Source of the DNA: Camellia lanceoleosa
Lineage: Eukaryota > Streptophyta > Magnoliopsida > Ericales > Theaceae
DNA: 64,000 nucleotides
Assembly: GCA_025200525.1 (NCBI GenBank)
Contig: CM045770.1
Coordinates: forward strand, 82,951,647-83,015,646
Reading direction: 5' to 3'
How positions within the stretch are numbered: position 1 is the first letter of the stretch; each line of letters opens with the position of its first letter. The notes under the pieces were generated by a model. That model was not told where the DNA came from and made no database searches. It was given only the letters and a program-made list of their open reading frames with translations. This document shows positions 1-10,910 of this stretch, in pieces. A program made the position numbers and the translations under genes.

Positions 1-659
1 GAGAGGATGGTGTATTGCTAGGTGTTTGTGTGCAATAGTGTGAACAAAACACCATTTTGAGCACAAATACACACACAAATGTATAGAGAGAGGGAGCTAT
101 AGAGATAGATAGATATATATCTTCTTTTTCAGATTTTTGGAACCCTGGAGAAGGGAGGAGGGCCTCCCTTCTTATAGAAATCCAAATTCAAAGCTTCTAG
201 GAGAAGCTAAGCCAAAGAGCAAATCCCTCCATACACGTATATGGAGGGGGTAAATTGTGCATGCCAACTATGACAGCTGGCATAAAATATTTGCATAAAG
301 CAGATGAACAGGGTTCAGCCAGAAAATATGGCCGATCGACCATCATGAGGGCCGACTGACCAAAATGAGTGCCGATCGGCCCAAACTTTTTGGCTGATGG
401 AAAGAAAACAAGGCCGACGGCTTCAAGCCTTGGCCAATGGGTTCAGGGGATGACAAACAAGTCACCCTCTTCCCTCAGAAGCAAAAACACAAGTGCTTGG
501 TCCACAACCAAGCACAAAACAGACAAATTGAGAGATCTTCATGCAAGGCGCGCGACCGAGACCTCCGAGAACTCAAAACGAACACGAGCATGGATGATCA
601 TCGAGTGTTCAAACGATGACGTCCAAATCTTGAGGACGGTCAAAAATGGGGTGTCTACA
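1..659 (-). mobile_element. 3' LTR of element A, first 659 bases only
   Basis: In minus orientation the LTR starts at 659 with TGTAGACACCCC and runs off the left edge. Positions 1-659 align over their whole length with about 23424-24079, the start of the 5' LTR, with scattered substitutions. The rest of this LTR (about 3.4 kb) is outside the window. The segment contains the U3 promoter region described separately and a run of CA-rich and AG-rich simple sequence at 60-120. Confidence 0.92.
170..420 (-). promoter_or_regulatory. U3 promoter of element A (3' LTR copy): palindromes and TATA box
   Basis: On the minus strand, in order of transcription: a cluster of GGCCGATCGGCC-type motifs (about 330-420), an inverted repeat around CAGCTG (260-283), a 22-bp palindrome centred on CACGTA/CACGTG (226-247) and a TATA-like TTCTATAAG (171-180). 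The same modules in the same order occur in the 5' LTR (23590-23850) and in solo LTR C (54350-54585), which supports function. In this copy the central G-box is mutated from CACGTG to CACGTA and the first CAGCTG to CAACTA. The role as core promoter is inferred from position and conservation. Confidence 0.65.
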
Positions 660-672
660 GTTGCCCCTCTTT
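660..672 (-). other. Polypurine tract of element A
   Basis: Immediately before the 3' LTR start the minus strand reads AAAGAGGGGCAAC. A purine-rich run next to the TG of the 3' LTR is where plus-strand DNA synthesis is primed in LTR retrotransposons. Position and composition fit; no biochemical proof. Confidence 0.8.
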
Positions 673-1084
673 GACAGAACTCGAAAGTCATAACAATGAC
701 GGGAGTGAATGTCAAAGCCCAAAGACGACCCATTTTCGACAAGGCCGAAGACTTAGACAAGCATACAAGAAGCAAAGATATACGCCCGAAGGCAGGGGCA
801 AGATGCAAGGAACATGCACGATGTCGAACATAACTTATGATCATGCAAACAAAGTTGTAACGAAGCAAAACATGCAACAGTTTTATGCAGGCGAACGCAA
901 ATCCAACTACATTACATGCAGAAAGGATGTAAGAGAATTATACAATTCTCGCTACGTCTCACGCGGAGAATATACAATACCGTCCGGTTCGTTTGGTCGC
1001 GCTAACTTCAAATGAACTGTATATACAATATCGTGCCTGCCAAAAGAAAGAAACTTAACAGGTATAATATCGTTAGAAACATGC
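673..1084. other. Non-coding 3' region of element A
   Basis: This stretch lies between the polypurine tract and the tandem array. I see no conserved coding sequence; the short open frames here have no recognisable domain and overlap in several frames. It is best read as 3' untranslated sequence of element A. Confidence 0.5.
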
Positions 1085-2440
1085 ATAACAATGCAAGTGA
1101 AAAGTGTGTGACAACGCAAGTGAAGTGTGAAGTGCATGACAACGCAGGTAGAACGTACAAAACAATGCAAGTTAGAGAAAGTGCGAAACAACGCAAGTTA
1201 GAACGTGCAAAAACATCGCAAGTTAGAGAAAGATTGCAAAACAATGCAAGTTAGATAGGTTGCAAAACAATGCAAGTTAGTGAGTGCAAAACAATGCAAA
1301 TTAGTGAAAATGCGAAATAATGCACAAGTTAGTGAGTTTGCAAAACAATGCAAGCTAGAGAAAGTGCGAAACAACGCAAGTTAGATAGGTTGCAAAACAA
1401 TGCAAGTTAGATAAGTTGCAAAACAATGCAAGTTAGTGAGTTTACAAAACAATGCAAGTTAGTGAGTGCAAAATAATGCACAAGTTAGTGAGTGCAAAAT
1501 AATGCACATAATGAGCAAAACAATGCAAGTTAGATAGGTGGTGCAAAACAATGCACGAGTTAGTAGCGGTGCAAGATAATGCACAAGTTAGTAGGGTGCA
1601 AAACAATGCACGAGTTAGTGGGGTGCAAGACAATGCACGAGTTAGTAGGGGGTGTAAGACAATGCACAAGTTAATAGAGGGTGTAAGACAATGCACGAGT
1701 TAGTGGGGTGCAAGACAATGCACAAATTAGTAGGGGAGTGCAAAACAATGCACAAGTTAGTAGGGGTGCAAAACAATGCACATAACGAGCAAGACAATGC
1801 AAGTTATAAGGGGGGTGCAAGACAATGCATATAATGAGCAAGACAATGCAACTTATAGGGGGTGCAAAACAATGCACATAATGAGCAAGACAATGCAGGT
1901 TATATGAAATGCAAGACAATGCGAAAGAGGCGTGCATGACAATGCGAGGTAAGGAAATGCATGACAATGCAAATGCTGTGCGAGACAATGCATGCATGAC
2001 AATGCAAATGAGATGTGCATGACAATGCAGATGGGGAAATGCATGACAATGCAAATGAGATGTGCATGACAATGTAAATGAGGAAATGCATGATAATGCA
2101 AATGAGATGCGCATGACAATGCAGATGAGGAAATGCATGACAATGCAGATGAGGTGTGCATGACAATACAGGTGAGGAAATGCATGACAATGCGGATAGA
2201 GGGGCGTAAGACAATGCGACCTAAGGGATGTGCATGACAATGCAAGCGTGGCGTGCGCAACAACGTATAAGAGATGTGCATAACAATGCAAGCATGGTGT
2301 GCGCTACAACGCATATAGTACATGCATAACAATACAAGGATGGTATGCGCTACAACGCATATAGTGCGTGCATAACAATGCAAGGATGGTATGCGTTACA
2401 ACGCATATAGTACGTGCATAACAATGCAAGGATGGTATGA
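1085..2440. repeat. Hypervariable tandem array in the 3' UTR of element A
   Basis: About 1.35 kb of short repeats share the core ACAATGCA. Three zones are visible: about 1085-1900 with 20-28 bp units of the type GTGCAAAACAATGCAAGTTA; about 1900-2230 with regular 23-bp units built on ATGCATGACAATGCAGATGA; and about 2230-2440 with units near 47 bp that combine GCATAACAATGCAAGGATGG with an ACAACGCATATAGT segment. The array sits between the antisense genes and the 3' LTR. Tat/Ogre-clade elements are known to carry hypervariable tandem repeats in their 3' untranslated region, and this location fits. The zones suggest successive amplification of diverged units. Confidence 0.9.
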
Positions 2441-3211
2441 CATATAACCAATGCGCGCTCATTATAGATACGACAAAAAGTTGTAATGCAACATATTTAA
2501 AGCAATTTGCGAAACTCGCAAGATTAAAAGGATACGAAAAAGGATACTTCTTATGCGCACCGAGCATAGCACACGGAAGACATGGTTCGAGGTCAACACG
2601 AAGGCCGGCTAAGCTTTAACAGTGTGTTTTCTTACACTTTCTTGAGAGATGAAGGTTCCAAACAACATAACTGACCTAAACAAGGGTGTTGGAGATGCAT
2701 CGACCATAAGGAGAGTCCATTGGCCACGCATCGGCCACAAAATGAGCTCATCGGCCAAATATTTAGCCGATCGGCTAACAATTTGGCCGATCGGCCAAAA
2801 ATGGCAGTTTCGGGGCAGTCTTGTCTGTTTGCCTTGGGTCTTTTAAATATAGGGCTCCAAACCCTATATTTTCACTTCTCCAAGCTCGAAAATCCTCCCT
2901 CTTTCTCTCTAGGTGATTTTCTTTGCTTCGATCTTCGTTATTTTCTCATTTTCGAGCCTTTTCTATCATTCGATTCGCGAAACCCTTCCCATTTCGCACA
3001 CTTTGAACCGGACAAAACTCGGTTTCGGTGTCCTTTTCTCGGTTTCCACCACTTGGGGTTTGTTTCCCCTGAGTTACACTTGATCTTCGTGCCTTTTCCA
3101 CACTCTGACCTTCTCTCTCATTTTTCACCTCCTCGGGGTTGACTTTTGGGTTGACTTTTCGCATTCTTGCTCATTTTTCACATTCTCGGCCATTTTCACA
3201 CTCTTTTTGAG
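2441..3211 (+). promoter_or_regulatory. Probable promoter and 5' leader of the antisense PMD gene in element A
   Basis: Upstream of the ATG at 3212 there is a cluster of palindromic GGCC motifs at about 2698-2806, ending in GCCGATCGGCCAAAAATGGC at 2786-2805. A TATA-like TTTAAATATAG follows at 2842-2852, then a long pyrimidine-rich leader (2870-3200) typical of plant 5' UTRs. The same 20-mer recurs just before the second antisense gene (9566-9585). Promoter function is inferred from this layout. Confidence 0.55.
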
Positions 3212-3522
3212 ATGGCAGACGACATTCCACAAGGTGGGACTCCCCTAGAGCTGGACATGGACCCTGAGGTCGAGCTCTTGCCTCTCCGTGTCTGACCATT
3301 TGACCCAGCGACCTACAGACCGGCAGTACATGTGTTGCCTCCCGATGGCATCTGCCACTTCAGAAGCTATGTCAGCGGGCGCGCCACTGGAGCTTTTGTT
3401 GCGCGAGCCAGAGTCCCTTCTATCTTACGACGCTTCTGAGGTACACTATTCCTCTGTTTCATTTTCCGCAATGTAGAACATATAATTGTGATAGTCAATC
3501 CTGTTCTTTAATTGCTTAAACC

Positions 3523-3852
3523 AGATACACTGATACATCATATGTGTAGTTCACCGCGAGCACATCTGCACCCGATATCTGTGTAAACTCAAACACATAC
3601 ACACACACACACACTGCATTGTCAACTGAATAACCCAAAAACACTGATACATCATATGCTGTAGTTCATCTGTGAGCACACCCATACCCGATATCTGTAT
3701 AATCTTGAACACATGCACACACACTGCATTGTCAACTGAATAACCCAAACACACTGATACATCATATGCTGTAGTTCATCTGTGAGCACACCCACACCCG
3801 ATGTCTGTTTAATCTTGAACACATACACATACACACACACTGCATTTTCATC
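3523..3852 (+). repeat. Three-copy minisatellite of about 108-113 bp in intron 1 of the antisense PMD gene
   Basis: Three consecutive units each contain ACTGATACATCATATG, TGTAGTTCA, GAGCACA, a CCCGATATCTGT-like segment and a (CA)n run ending in ACTGCATTGTCAACTGAA. They differ by a few substitutions and by the length of the CA run. The repeat lies between exons 1 and 2 and has no coding potential of its own. Confidence 0.85.
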
Positions 3853-4059
3853 AATTCTGAATGCTTTTCAACACTGTATTTCTAACATTACTTCACAACT
3901 GTTTGTTTTGAAAATAGGGAGATTCCCATGCCTTCCGGGGGTATAGGAACATCATCGCCCGCGGTTGGTACATGGAGCTACTCGATGTAGTCCATGACAT
4001 CATTGATCATGCCGGCTTCGACGTTTTTTGCAGGGGACTCTCGCGCCTCACTGTGAGTA

Positions 4060-6514
4060 TGTCATGACCCAAACTCGCCCCCATAGGTTTAGCTTCGTAA
4101 CCGGCCAGTAATCTGTGGATTACCAAAGGCCTCTGAACAGATTAGCAAAAAGTAAGGGGCTGAGGAAGCAACTATATAGAACAGACAAGGTCCAATGATC
4201 TGTGATAACGTACATGTGACAGAAGATTTCAAAACTTATATATATACATAAGCATGCCAATCAAAGGACACCAATATTTACAAATATCTACAGAAGTGTA
4301 CTTCCCAAGACCTGACTTTACAAACAGTCACAGAGACTAGCATAAGTACAAAAACAGCCATGCAACTATACTGTGATCGGAACCTCCTCGGGAGGCACAA
4401 CGGTTATCGACAAAAAACAGAATCAAGGTCATTAACTCGCCTCGTCACATGCCTACCACCGCATATATAATATAAACTGTGAGCAAAGGCCCAGTGAACA
4501 ATAACAGAGTAAAGGGGTTGCAATGAATGAGTCTGTACACGTTCAGAAATCATAATTCAGTTTTGTATCAAATTCATAGTTTGCCCATATCATATACAAA
4601 AATCATGAGTCATGCTTACATTTACGTGATACATCCATTAGCATTAACAGAGCAGATACAGAATAGATATAGACACGTGAGGGTTACGAATAACCAGTTC
4701 CATAAAGGAACCTTCGGATCCGGGTAACAGAGAACAGATATGCTGAGCCCCGGTGAGGGAGCCACCGGTACGGGTAACAGAGTGCAGACAGATTAAGTTC
4801 CATAAAGGAACCTCCGATACCGGGTAACAGCCAACAGATATCACATGATGCTAAGGATGTCACGAATGCATATCAGAAATTGGACAATAATTCATTGTAC
4901 AGAACATATCATTTCGAAAAACGGATATTATTTTATCACACAGAAAACAGATACAGTTGAACATACCTTTACTAAGTTATTACTCACAGTTGGCCTTGAG
5001 ACAGACAGACGGAGCAAATTAGTCAAACAGTACGTGGCACGTGACCTACATAACACATAACAGGCACACACTTGAAACACACAATCTAATCGTACATAAT
5101 TTACTTCATTGGCTCTTAATGTGATTCTAACCCTTAATCCTCACCATGGAGTCTTAAACATGGCCTAGGAATGCCTAGGATAGAATGAGGATGCAAAAAT
5201 TCCTTGGAAAACATTTTTCAAAACTTGCTAAAAACAGGGTTCTCGCTCGAGCGAGCTTACCAAAACAGAGGGATCGCTTGAGCGTAAACTCCTTCACTCG
5301 AGCGGTCTGTAAAAATGCAAAAGTACTGGTTGTTGAAAATCCCCGCTCGATGCTCGCTCGAGCGTGAGACACAGCTCTTCGCTCGAGCATAGGTCTCTTC
5401 GCTCGAGCGTGCATTTGCGTGCACCAAAAACCTAAGAACTTGCAATCTACGCTCGAGCCAGCACTCCTTTGCTCGAGCAGAGCTCTAAACAAAAGGTGGT
5501 CGCTCGAGCGTGGAATCCTTCGCTTGAGCGAGGAAGCCAAAATTTGGAATTTCCAAATTTGCCTTCAAAACTCAAACCAAGAATTCAACACACCAAAACT
5601 CAACCTTTTGGGCTAATTTTTTGGGAAACACTTGAAAACCAACAATATAATATGTTTTGAAGATCATTTGTAAAATCAAGCCCAAAGGTGAGACAATTGA
5701 ACACCAAATCCAAAGAAGCTTCAAGAATAATGCAAGAACTTAACATGCAAATGTTCATTAGAAATCTAATGCTCTAAAACATGACCAAATGTAAGATTTG
5801 AGCTCAAAACATGGTGAATTCATGGACTATAACCCAAATATGGACATGCATGTGGGGAATTCATGAAAACATCTTCAAAACTCAATAATGTGCACATGCA
5901 TGCATGAATTATTTCTCAATTCAACATTTAAACCAATTCTTGACTTTAATCTTTAATTTTACCATGGGCTACGCAAGGTATAACTTAAATTCACAATCAA
6001 GAAGATGATTTTCCTACCTTGGGTCTTCAATTCCAAGTATGGAGGCTCAATTATGCAATTCTTCTATAATTCCTCAAATTTCCAAGCAAAATCTTGTTGA
6101 AACTAAGTTTTTCCTTATCTCCTACTCTCTCTCTCCCACGGTTTGGTCTCTCAATGGATGATAAAAAGATGCAACAAATGTATGAATCAGTCTTAAGGTT
6201 GCCTTAAGTAACGAGCCACTCAATGGCAATTTGGTAATAAACTTAACTAATGTAATTTAACGTTATTTAATCTAATTTAATCATACCAAATAAAATTTTA
6301 ATTAAACCTACCAAAAAATCACATATATTCTTACTAGTATAAAACACTAATCAATTTCTCAATCGGTCGCTGATAAGGCTTTCAATTCGCAGTTTAAAGT
6401 CAAAGACATGAACAGGTCATTTTATCACAAACAGATAGAAACACAAAAATAATGCAATACACATGCAAATTAATCCCAAATCCTTCCTAAATTACCATTA
6501 GACATAATTAAGTA
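4060..6514 (-). mobile_element. LTR-like insertion in intron 2 of the antisense PMD gene (probable solo LTR)
   Basis: The insertion interrupts the intron just after the donor GTGAGTA. On the minus strand it runs from TGTCTAATGG to GGGTCATGACA, with TG..CA ends and a terminal GGGTCATGACA like that of long chromovirus LTRs. It contains no protein domain. It holds repeated GTTCCATAAAGGAACCT segments (4696-4813) and a cluster of CTCGAG palindromes (5235-5535). The right border is uncertain: no clear 5-bp duplication flanks 4060 and 6514, and a weak alternative is GAGTA (4055-4059) against AAGTA (6520-6524). It could be a solo LTR or an undefined repeat of another class. Confidence 0.55.
5235..5535. 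repeat. Cluster of CGCTCGAGCG palindromes
   Basis: In about 300 bp there are more than ten copies of the motif (C)GCTCGAGCG or one-base variants such as CGCTTGAGCG, separated by 15-35 bp of mostly unrelated sequence. The core is a perfect 10-bp palindrome. It lies inside the LTR-like insertion 4060-6514. Several spacers are themselves similar, so the cluster may partly reflect tandem duplication. Confidence 0.85.
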
Positions 6515-8383
6515 TGGATTAACGTTAATCAGAGGTTGGGGTTGTAACAGAGTAGGCCTCTTCTGGGCGCACTGGTGGGACACCACCGACTCCTTCCACC
6601 TCTCTGCTACCGGGGAGATAGCGATGACTCCCTTTGACTTCTCCATGCTCACAGGCATCGGAGTAGGAGGTGATCTGATCCCCTTTGACACTGATATGGA
6701 CGAGTGGGACGCCGCACAGATTTATTTGCTTGGCGCTCAGCCTCCTCTCTTCCGTCTAAGATTTGTGAGGTACTCTTGGTTTAAGGACCATTTTAGGATT
6801 CTGGAGCCCACGATTTGGAAGGAGGTGGAGCAGTATGCTCGCGACTTCATCATGTTCCTACTAGGGACCACACTCTTCGCCGACCGGGCGAACACCGTCG
6901 CCCTTTACTTACTGAGCGCACTTGTGGACGTGACCCGGATCTAGCGCTATGATTGGGGTGGCGTAGGCTTGGCCACTCTCTACGGATATATGAGCTCATC
7001 TTCTCACCGCAGCGGACAGTTGCTTGGAGGCTACTGGCGAGCCTGGGAGCTATACCTTCCCTTTCTATCTTTTCAATTCTGTTTTACATTATTTGTACAC
7101 CGCATACATCGCATAACACGCACCGCTTTACATCGGCCAGTATAATCGCACACGCTGCACAACACACTACACACATTCTCTGATTTCTACTTTATCTGCA
7201 TTCTTCTTTATCTGATAAGCATACTCATATCTGCCCTATTACACTATACAGTTGTGGATGTATGCCTACTTTCCGAGGCTTGCCCCATTGCCAAACGTGG
7301 AGACGCCCCCCATGGTTCCATTTTCTCACCGCTTCGATGTGAGGTGCGAACGAAGGCCACGGGAGTCCTTCTTGTTCTTCTGCCGATACTTTGACACCAT
7401 CACCGCCGCAGAGGTATTCCAAACTTTACAGTTCATTTAAGCTTCGCTTTACATTATATTTTCGATAGTAGATAACAAACTGGATATCATTTGCAGATCA
7501 CCTGGCAGCCCTGGGTGGTGTTGCCTGATACAATGAGAGATGGATACATGGGTGCCCACGAGACTGCCCAGTTCAGGATTTTGCTGGAGGGCCCAGTTTT
7601 TCGGGCATGGTATTTCGGGGAGCGCTTCTTGCGGTAGACCTTGGGCTTGCCAGAGCAGACAGTTCCAGCGCTTTCTCTTACCCACACGAGGCACACAGAG
7701 AGGTATACCTTAGAGGAGATGGTGGACTACACGATTGGTTGGGACTCTAAGCTCTTTAGAGACGAGGGTGACTACATCGAGTTCATCCAGGCCTATCTGA
7801 TGCGGCCTTTGATCGGTGCTCACCGAGCTGAGAGAGAGAGAGAGACCCGCGGCGCCAGTGGTAGGAGCAGGAGCATCGAGGGCGACTCAGGCCCGTGAGA
7901 GGAGTGGGTCTCGGAGAGGACAGGGAGCTGGATGGCCAGAGCTGCCTACAACGATGACATGCCAAGGACAGGGTAGGGAGACGTACCAGATACCCATCGC
8001 TCCTCCTTCGGCTGATCATGAGCTTATCGGAGTCTATGGCTCGACCTCGGTATGTACTACTATACTTTGCATTCTGTACAGTTATTTCATTTCAATTGAT
8101 ATTCCATAGAATACTAATGACTTTAACACTTTTGCAGGCTTCCGTTGAGTACACTCGCCAGTCTTTGGAGCTGACTGCCTCCGTGATGGGGATGCTGCAG
8201 CGGAGCATCAACCTGTTGGCCATCTACGGCATCCCGGTAAGTTCGTTCAACCGCAGTCTCAAACTTTGCATAATCTGTTTCATACTGATCTGATATACCA
8301 CATTGTCGATACAGCACTTGATACACAGCACTCACGGCACTGATACACTTGAACTCGCATACTGCTCACAGCATTGCTCACGA

Positions 8384-8580
8384 CATTCATACACTGTACT
8401 CACACATTGCCCATAGCATTCATACACTGTACTCACACACTGCTCACAGCATTCATACACTGTACTCACACATTGCTCACAGCATTCATACACTGTACTC
8501 ACATATTGCCCACAACATTCATACATTGTACTCACATATTGTTCACAGCATTGCTCACGACATTCATACACTGTACTCGG
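8384..8580 (+). repeat. 33-bp tandem repeat in an intron of the antisense PMD gene
   Basis: About six units start CATTCATACACTGTACTCAC and continue with variants of ACATTGCTCACAG. Unit length is 33, a multiple of three, so both strands show spurious open frames here. The array lies between the exon ending at 8236 and the exon starting at 8638. Confidence 0.88.
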
Positions 8581-8935
8581 TATTCATACCCTGCTTTGCG
8601 TAGCACAACTGATGCATTTGCCATTTGTTCCTTTCAGGCCCCATTCTAGATTCCGGCTGCGGGAGGTGCTCCAATTGGACCATCCGTACCTGCCCGAGGA
8701 GGAGGGGGAGTCAAGCGGAGGATGACTATCCATAGCCGAGGCAGACACAGGCGCACCTGTGTTGAGAGCAGTTCATGAGAGCCCTCCCCCGATGATTCTA
8801 ATGAGGACGCGGTGTCGTCCCAGGGTGAGGCCGGAGACAGCTCAGACTCTGACTACGGAGCCGGCGGTGGTGATCCTGGACACTCGTCCAGGAAGAGGAC
8901 TAGGACGGATTCCCGTACTCGAGATGATTGATATT

Positions 8936-9492
8936 GATCCAGACTTTGTTGCTTTTCTTTTTTTTAGCTTTGTTCAGACATTTTGTTGCTTTTTCTTTTT
9001 TTGTTTTACTTTTCTTTTTACTGATAGTTTGAGCACATTGTACTGCCTTAGGCAGGTTTTATTTTCTCAAAACTATGTACTTTTTGCAAAAGAAGAACAT
9101 GAATGGAATGAAACAGCTCTTTTGTTCAAAAAGTGTTACGTTTGTACATTCTACGCATCGCATCGCATCGCATTGCATTACATAACAATGTAAATGAGAT
9201 TGAACTTTTGTTTTGAAAACCAAACACTCGAATTGCAATTAATCAGGTAGTGAGCCAACTAATAGCAAAACAACTTGATAAACAAAACAAAGACCTTGAC
9301 AAGCTAAACAAGTGTAAATACAACTCAATAAGCAAAACAAAGACTTAAAGAATGCAAATTACAACTCGATAAACAAATGTACGACAACTCGATAAGCAAA
9401 TAGGCGCGACTTCGCAAAATCAACACCGGAAGGCATTGGAAGTGGAACCAATCACAAGTTCTCAACATGTTTAACACATAGACTGCCCATAG
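8936..9492. other. 3' flank of the PMD gene and spacer to the next antisense gene
   Basis: T-rich sequence (8945-9030) with polyadenylation-like AATGAA near 9100 and a short (GCATC)n run near 9160 follows the last PMD exon. The rest is A-rich spacer with repeated AACTCGATAA-type words. No coding sequence seen. Confidence 0.45.
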
Positions 9493-9586
9493 AACAAAGG
9501 GAGAGGCCATCGGCCAAAGGGGAAGGCCAACGGCTACAAGAAATGGCCATCGGCCAACATTTCTAGCCGATCGGCCAAAAATGGCA
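9493..9586 (+). promoter_or_regulatory. Palindromic GGCC motif cluster upstream of the second antisense gene
   Basis: Four motifs of the type GGCCATCGGCCAA or GCCGATCGGCCAA occur within 90 bp. The last one, GCCGATCGGCCAAAAATGGC at 9566-9585, is identical over 20 bases to 2786-2805 upstream of the PMD gene, and its ATG is the first possible start of the gene that follows. No clear TATA box is visible nearby. A regulatory role is inferred. Confidence 0.5.
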
Positions 9587-10910
9587 AGAACCTCTAGAAT
9601 GTTGACACCTGTCTTCCACTCAACACCTTATCTTCTACAAGAGCCTCAGCTTTGTAGTTTTTCTCATTTCAACACTGATTTGCACAAAATGGAAGAGTTC
9701 CTTGTCCAAAATCTCACAAATTGGATTGCCAACTTGGATGGCTCGAAAAAACTGAATTTCCGGGGCTTCGACATAAATGCACTATTCACGTTGGGTCGCA
9801 TCCCGCTGCGTTTTCCGTTCCTCTATGCCGCAGCAAGATTTTGGAATCCGGTAACACACGTCTTTAGCTTTTGCGATCAAGAGATGTGTCATACTTACGA
9901 GGATTTCCAAGCTTTAATGAAATCCGAGCGTAATGAAGAAATCTTGCCTCAACTCCGGCTTGGCCACATCCAAGCCCTAGGACAGATGTGCGGCCTTACT
10001 TTGCATGACGCTCGGTCATTGATTCACGACGGGGAGCTGGACATTCCAAGCTTGGTTTGTCGATTTTCTAATGCCGGTGACTGCGGCGACCATGATTGGC
10101 AGGGTTTTCGGCGACATGCGCTTTGCTTGTGCATGTTGTTTCATTTCTTACTTGCCCCAGGCTCTGGTGGGTTTAGCACTCATTTGATTGAGGTTGCCGA
10201 GGGCTTGAAAGAGGGCAAAAGCTGCATTGCCATGACGCTAGCCGAAACATTGATGGGCTTGGACACTTTTTATCGTCGGGAGACGGCTAGGTTTGCGGGG
10301 AGTCTACTACTATTGCAGGTAATGTTTCCCATCCCATCTCACATATACTACTCACATCACTTGACCCTCAGGCTCAGTTTTCTCTCAAAACCCTTTGCTC
10401 ACTTTTTCTTTCAATGTACACCTCTCTATTCTTTAATCTCTTATTTTTATCCCTCCCCAGGTGTGGTTGACGGACAAATTGAGAGTGGTAGATTCGTGTC
10501 TGGCATATTCAGCTCGCAGCTATTGCTTCCGGCGACGTCTAGTCAATGCTCCGAATGAGGGATGGTGGTACAACTGGATGTGCAATTTGTCCATCGATCA
10601 CATTGCTTGGCGTTGCCCTTGGCTTAACTTGTCGGCAATGAGTTACAGCATGACCCGTCAGCCCAAGATCCAGTTGATTAGCTTGACACACTGCGTGTTC
10701 TATTTTCCATTCCGATTTTGGCGCCAGTTCGGACATGATCAGACTTGCCCGGAGGAGGGGATGGAGTACCCTGCTGTATTTCCGGTCCGAGGCGTGCAGC
10801 TAGCTCGGTATGCCACAGCCTGGAGGATGAGAGAGCTTCTAGCCCCCACTCCTACTTTCAACTGCACCCTCTCTGATGAGTGCATAGATTGGCTCAATGA
10901 AGAGGCATAA
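9581..10910 (+). CDS. Intact two-exon antisense gene of element A, DUF7745/PMD-like protein (395 aa)
   Basis: Exon 1 is 9581-10318 and exon 2 is 10461-10910; the 142-bp intron starts GTAATG and ends CCCCAG after a pyrimidine-rich tract. Splicing joins complete codons and gives 395 residues without a stop. Family: by eye it resembles DUF7745/PMD-like proteins common in plant LTR elements, with FWNPVTHVFSF followed by TYEDFQALM (about 87-113), RHALCLCMLFHFLLAPGSGG (178-197), MTLAETLMGLDTFYRRE (218-234), FAGSLLLLQVWLTDKL across the junction, and WRCPWL plus FRFWRQFGHDQTCPEEG further on. Start: ATG at 9581 is the first; ATG at 9599 or 9689 could be used instead. Biochemical role unknown. It is the only multi-exon gene in the window with no visible defect, while gag-pol of the same element is full of stops. 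Confidence 0.72.

Larger units (their letters stand above)
3212..8935 (+). pseudogene. Antisense plant mobile domain (PMD/MAIN-like) gene of element A, decayed, about 7 exons
   Basis: Runs opposite to gag-pol. Similarity to the PMD family (PF10536; MAIN and 'phosphatase 7 long form'-like proteins) is recognised by eye. Likely exons: 3212-3438; 3918-4052 (RGWYMELLDVVHDIIDHAGF, donor GTGAGT); about 6534-7050, the PMD core, with FWAHWWDTTDSFHL, MTPFDFSMLTGIGVGG, LLGTTLFADRANTVALYLLS and YDWGGVGLATLYGYM; 7252-7412 (LWMYAYFPRLAPLP); 7497 to about 8049; 8138-8236; and 8638 to about 8935. Most junctions show GT..AG. The gene is broken: a frame change near 3290, in-frame TAG codons at 6942 and 7636, a frame change near 7890, and a 2.45 kb LTR-like insertion in intron 2. 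PMD proteins of host genes act in silencing and genome maintenance; whether element-borne copies do so is unknown. Exon ends are approximate. Confidence 0.75.

Noticed and set aside
1671..2383. Long minus-strand frames of 206 and 176 aa rich in Cys, His and Leu
   Set aside because: They arise from the tandem array, are open in two overlapping frames at once, and consist only of repeated words such as LHCHAHLICIVMHF.
1085..2440. Possible CRISPR-like array
   Set aside because: Units are directly contiguous, vary in length, and there are no unique spacers or cas genes. It is a plant minisatellite.
8349..8649. Overlapping plus- and minus-strand ORFs of 79-91 aa
   Set aside because: Products of a 33-bp repeat whose length is divisible by three; located in an intron.
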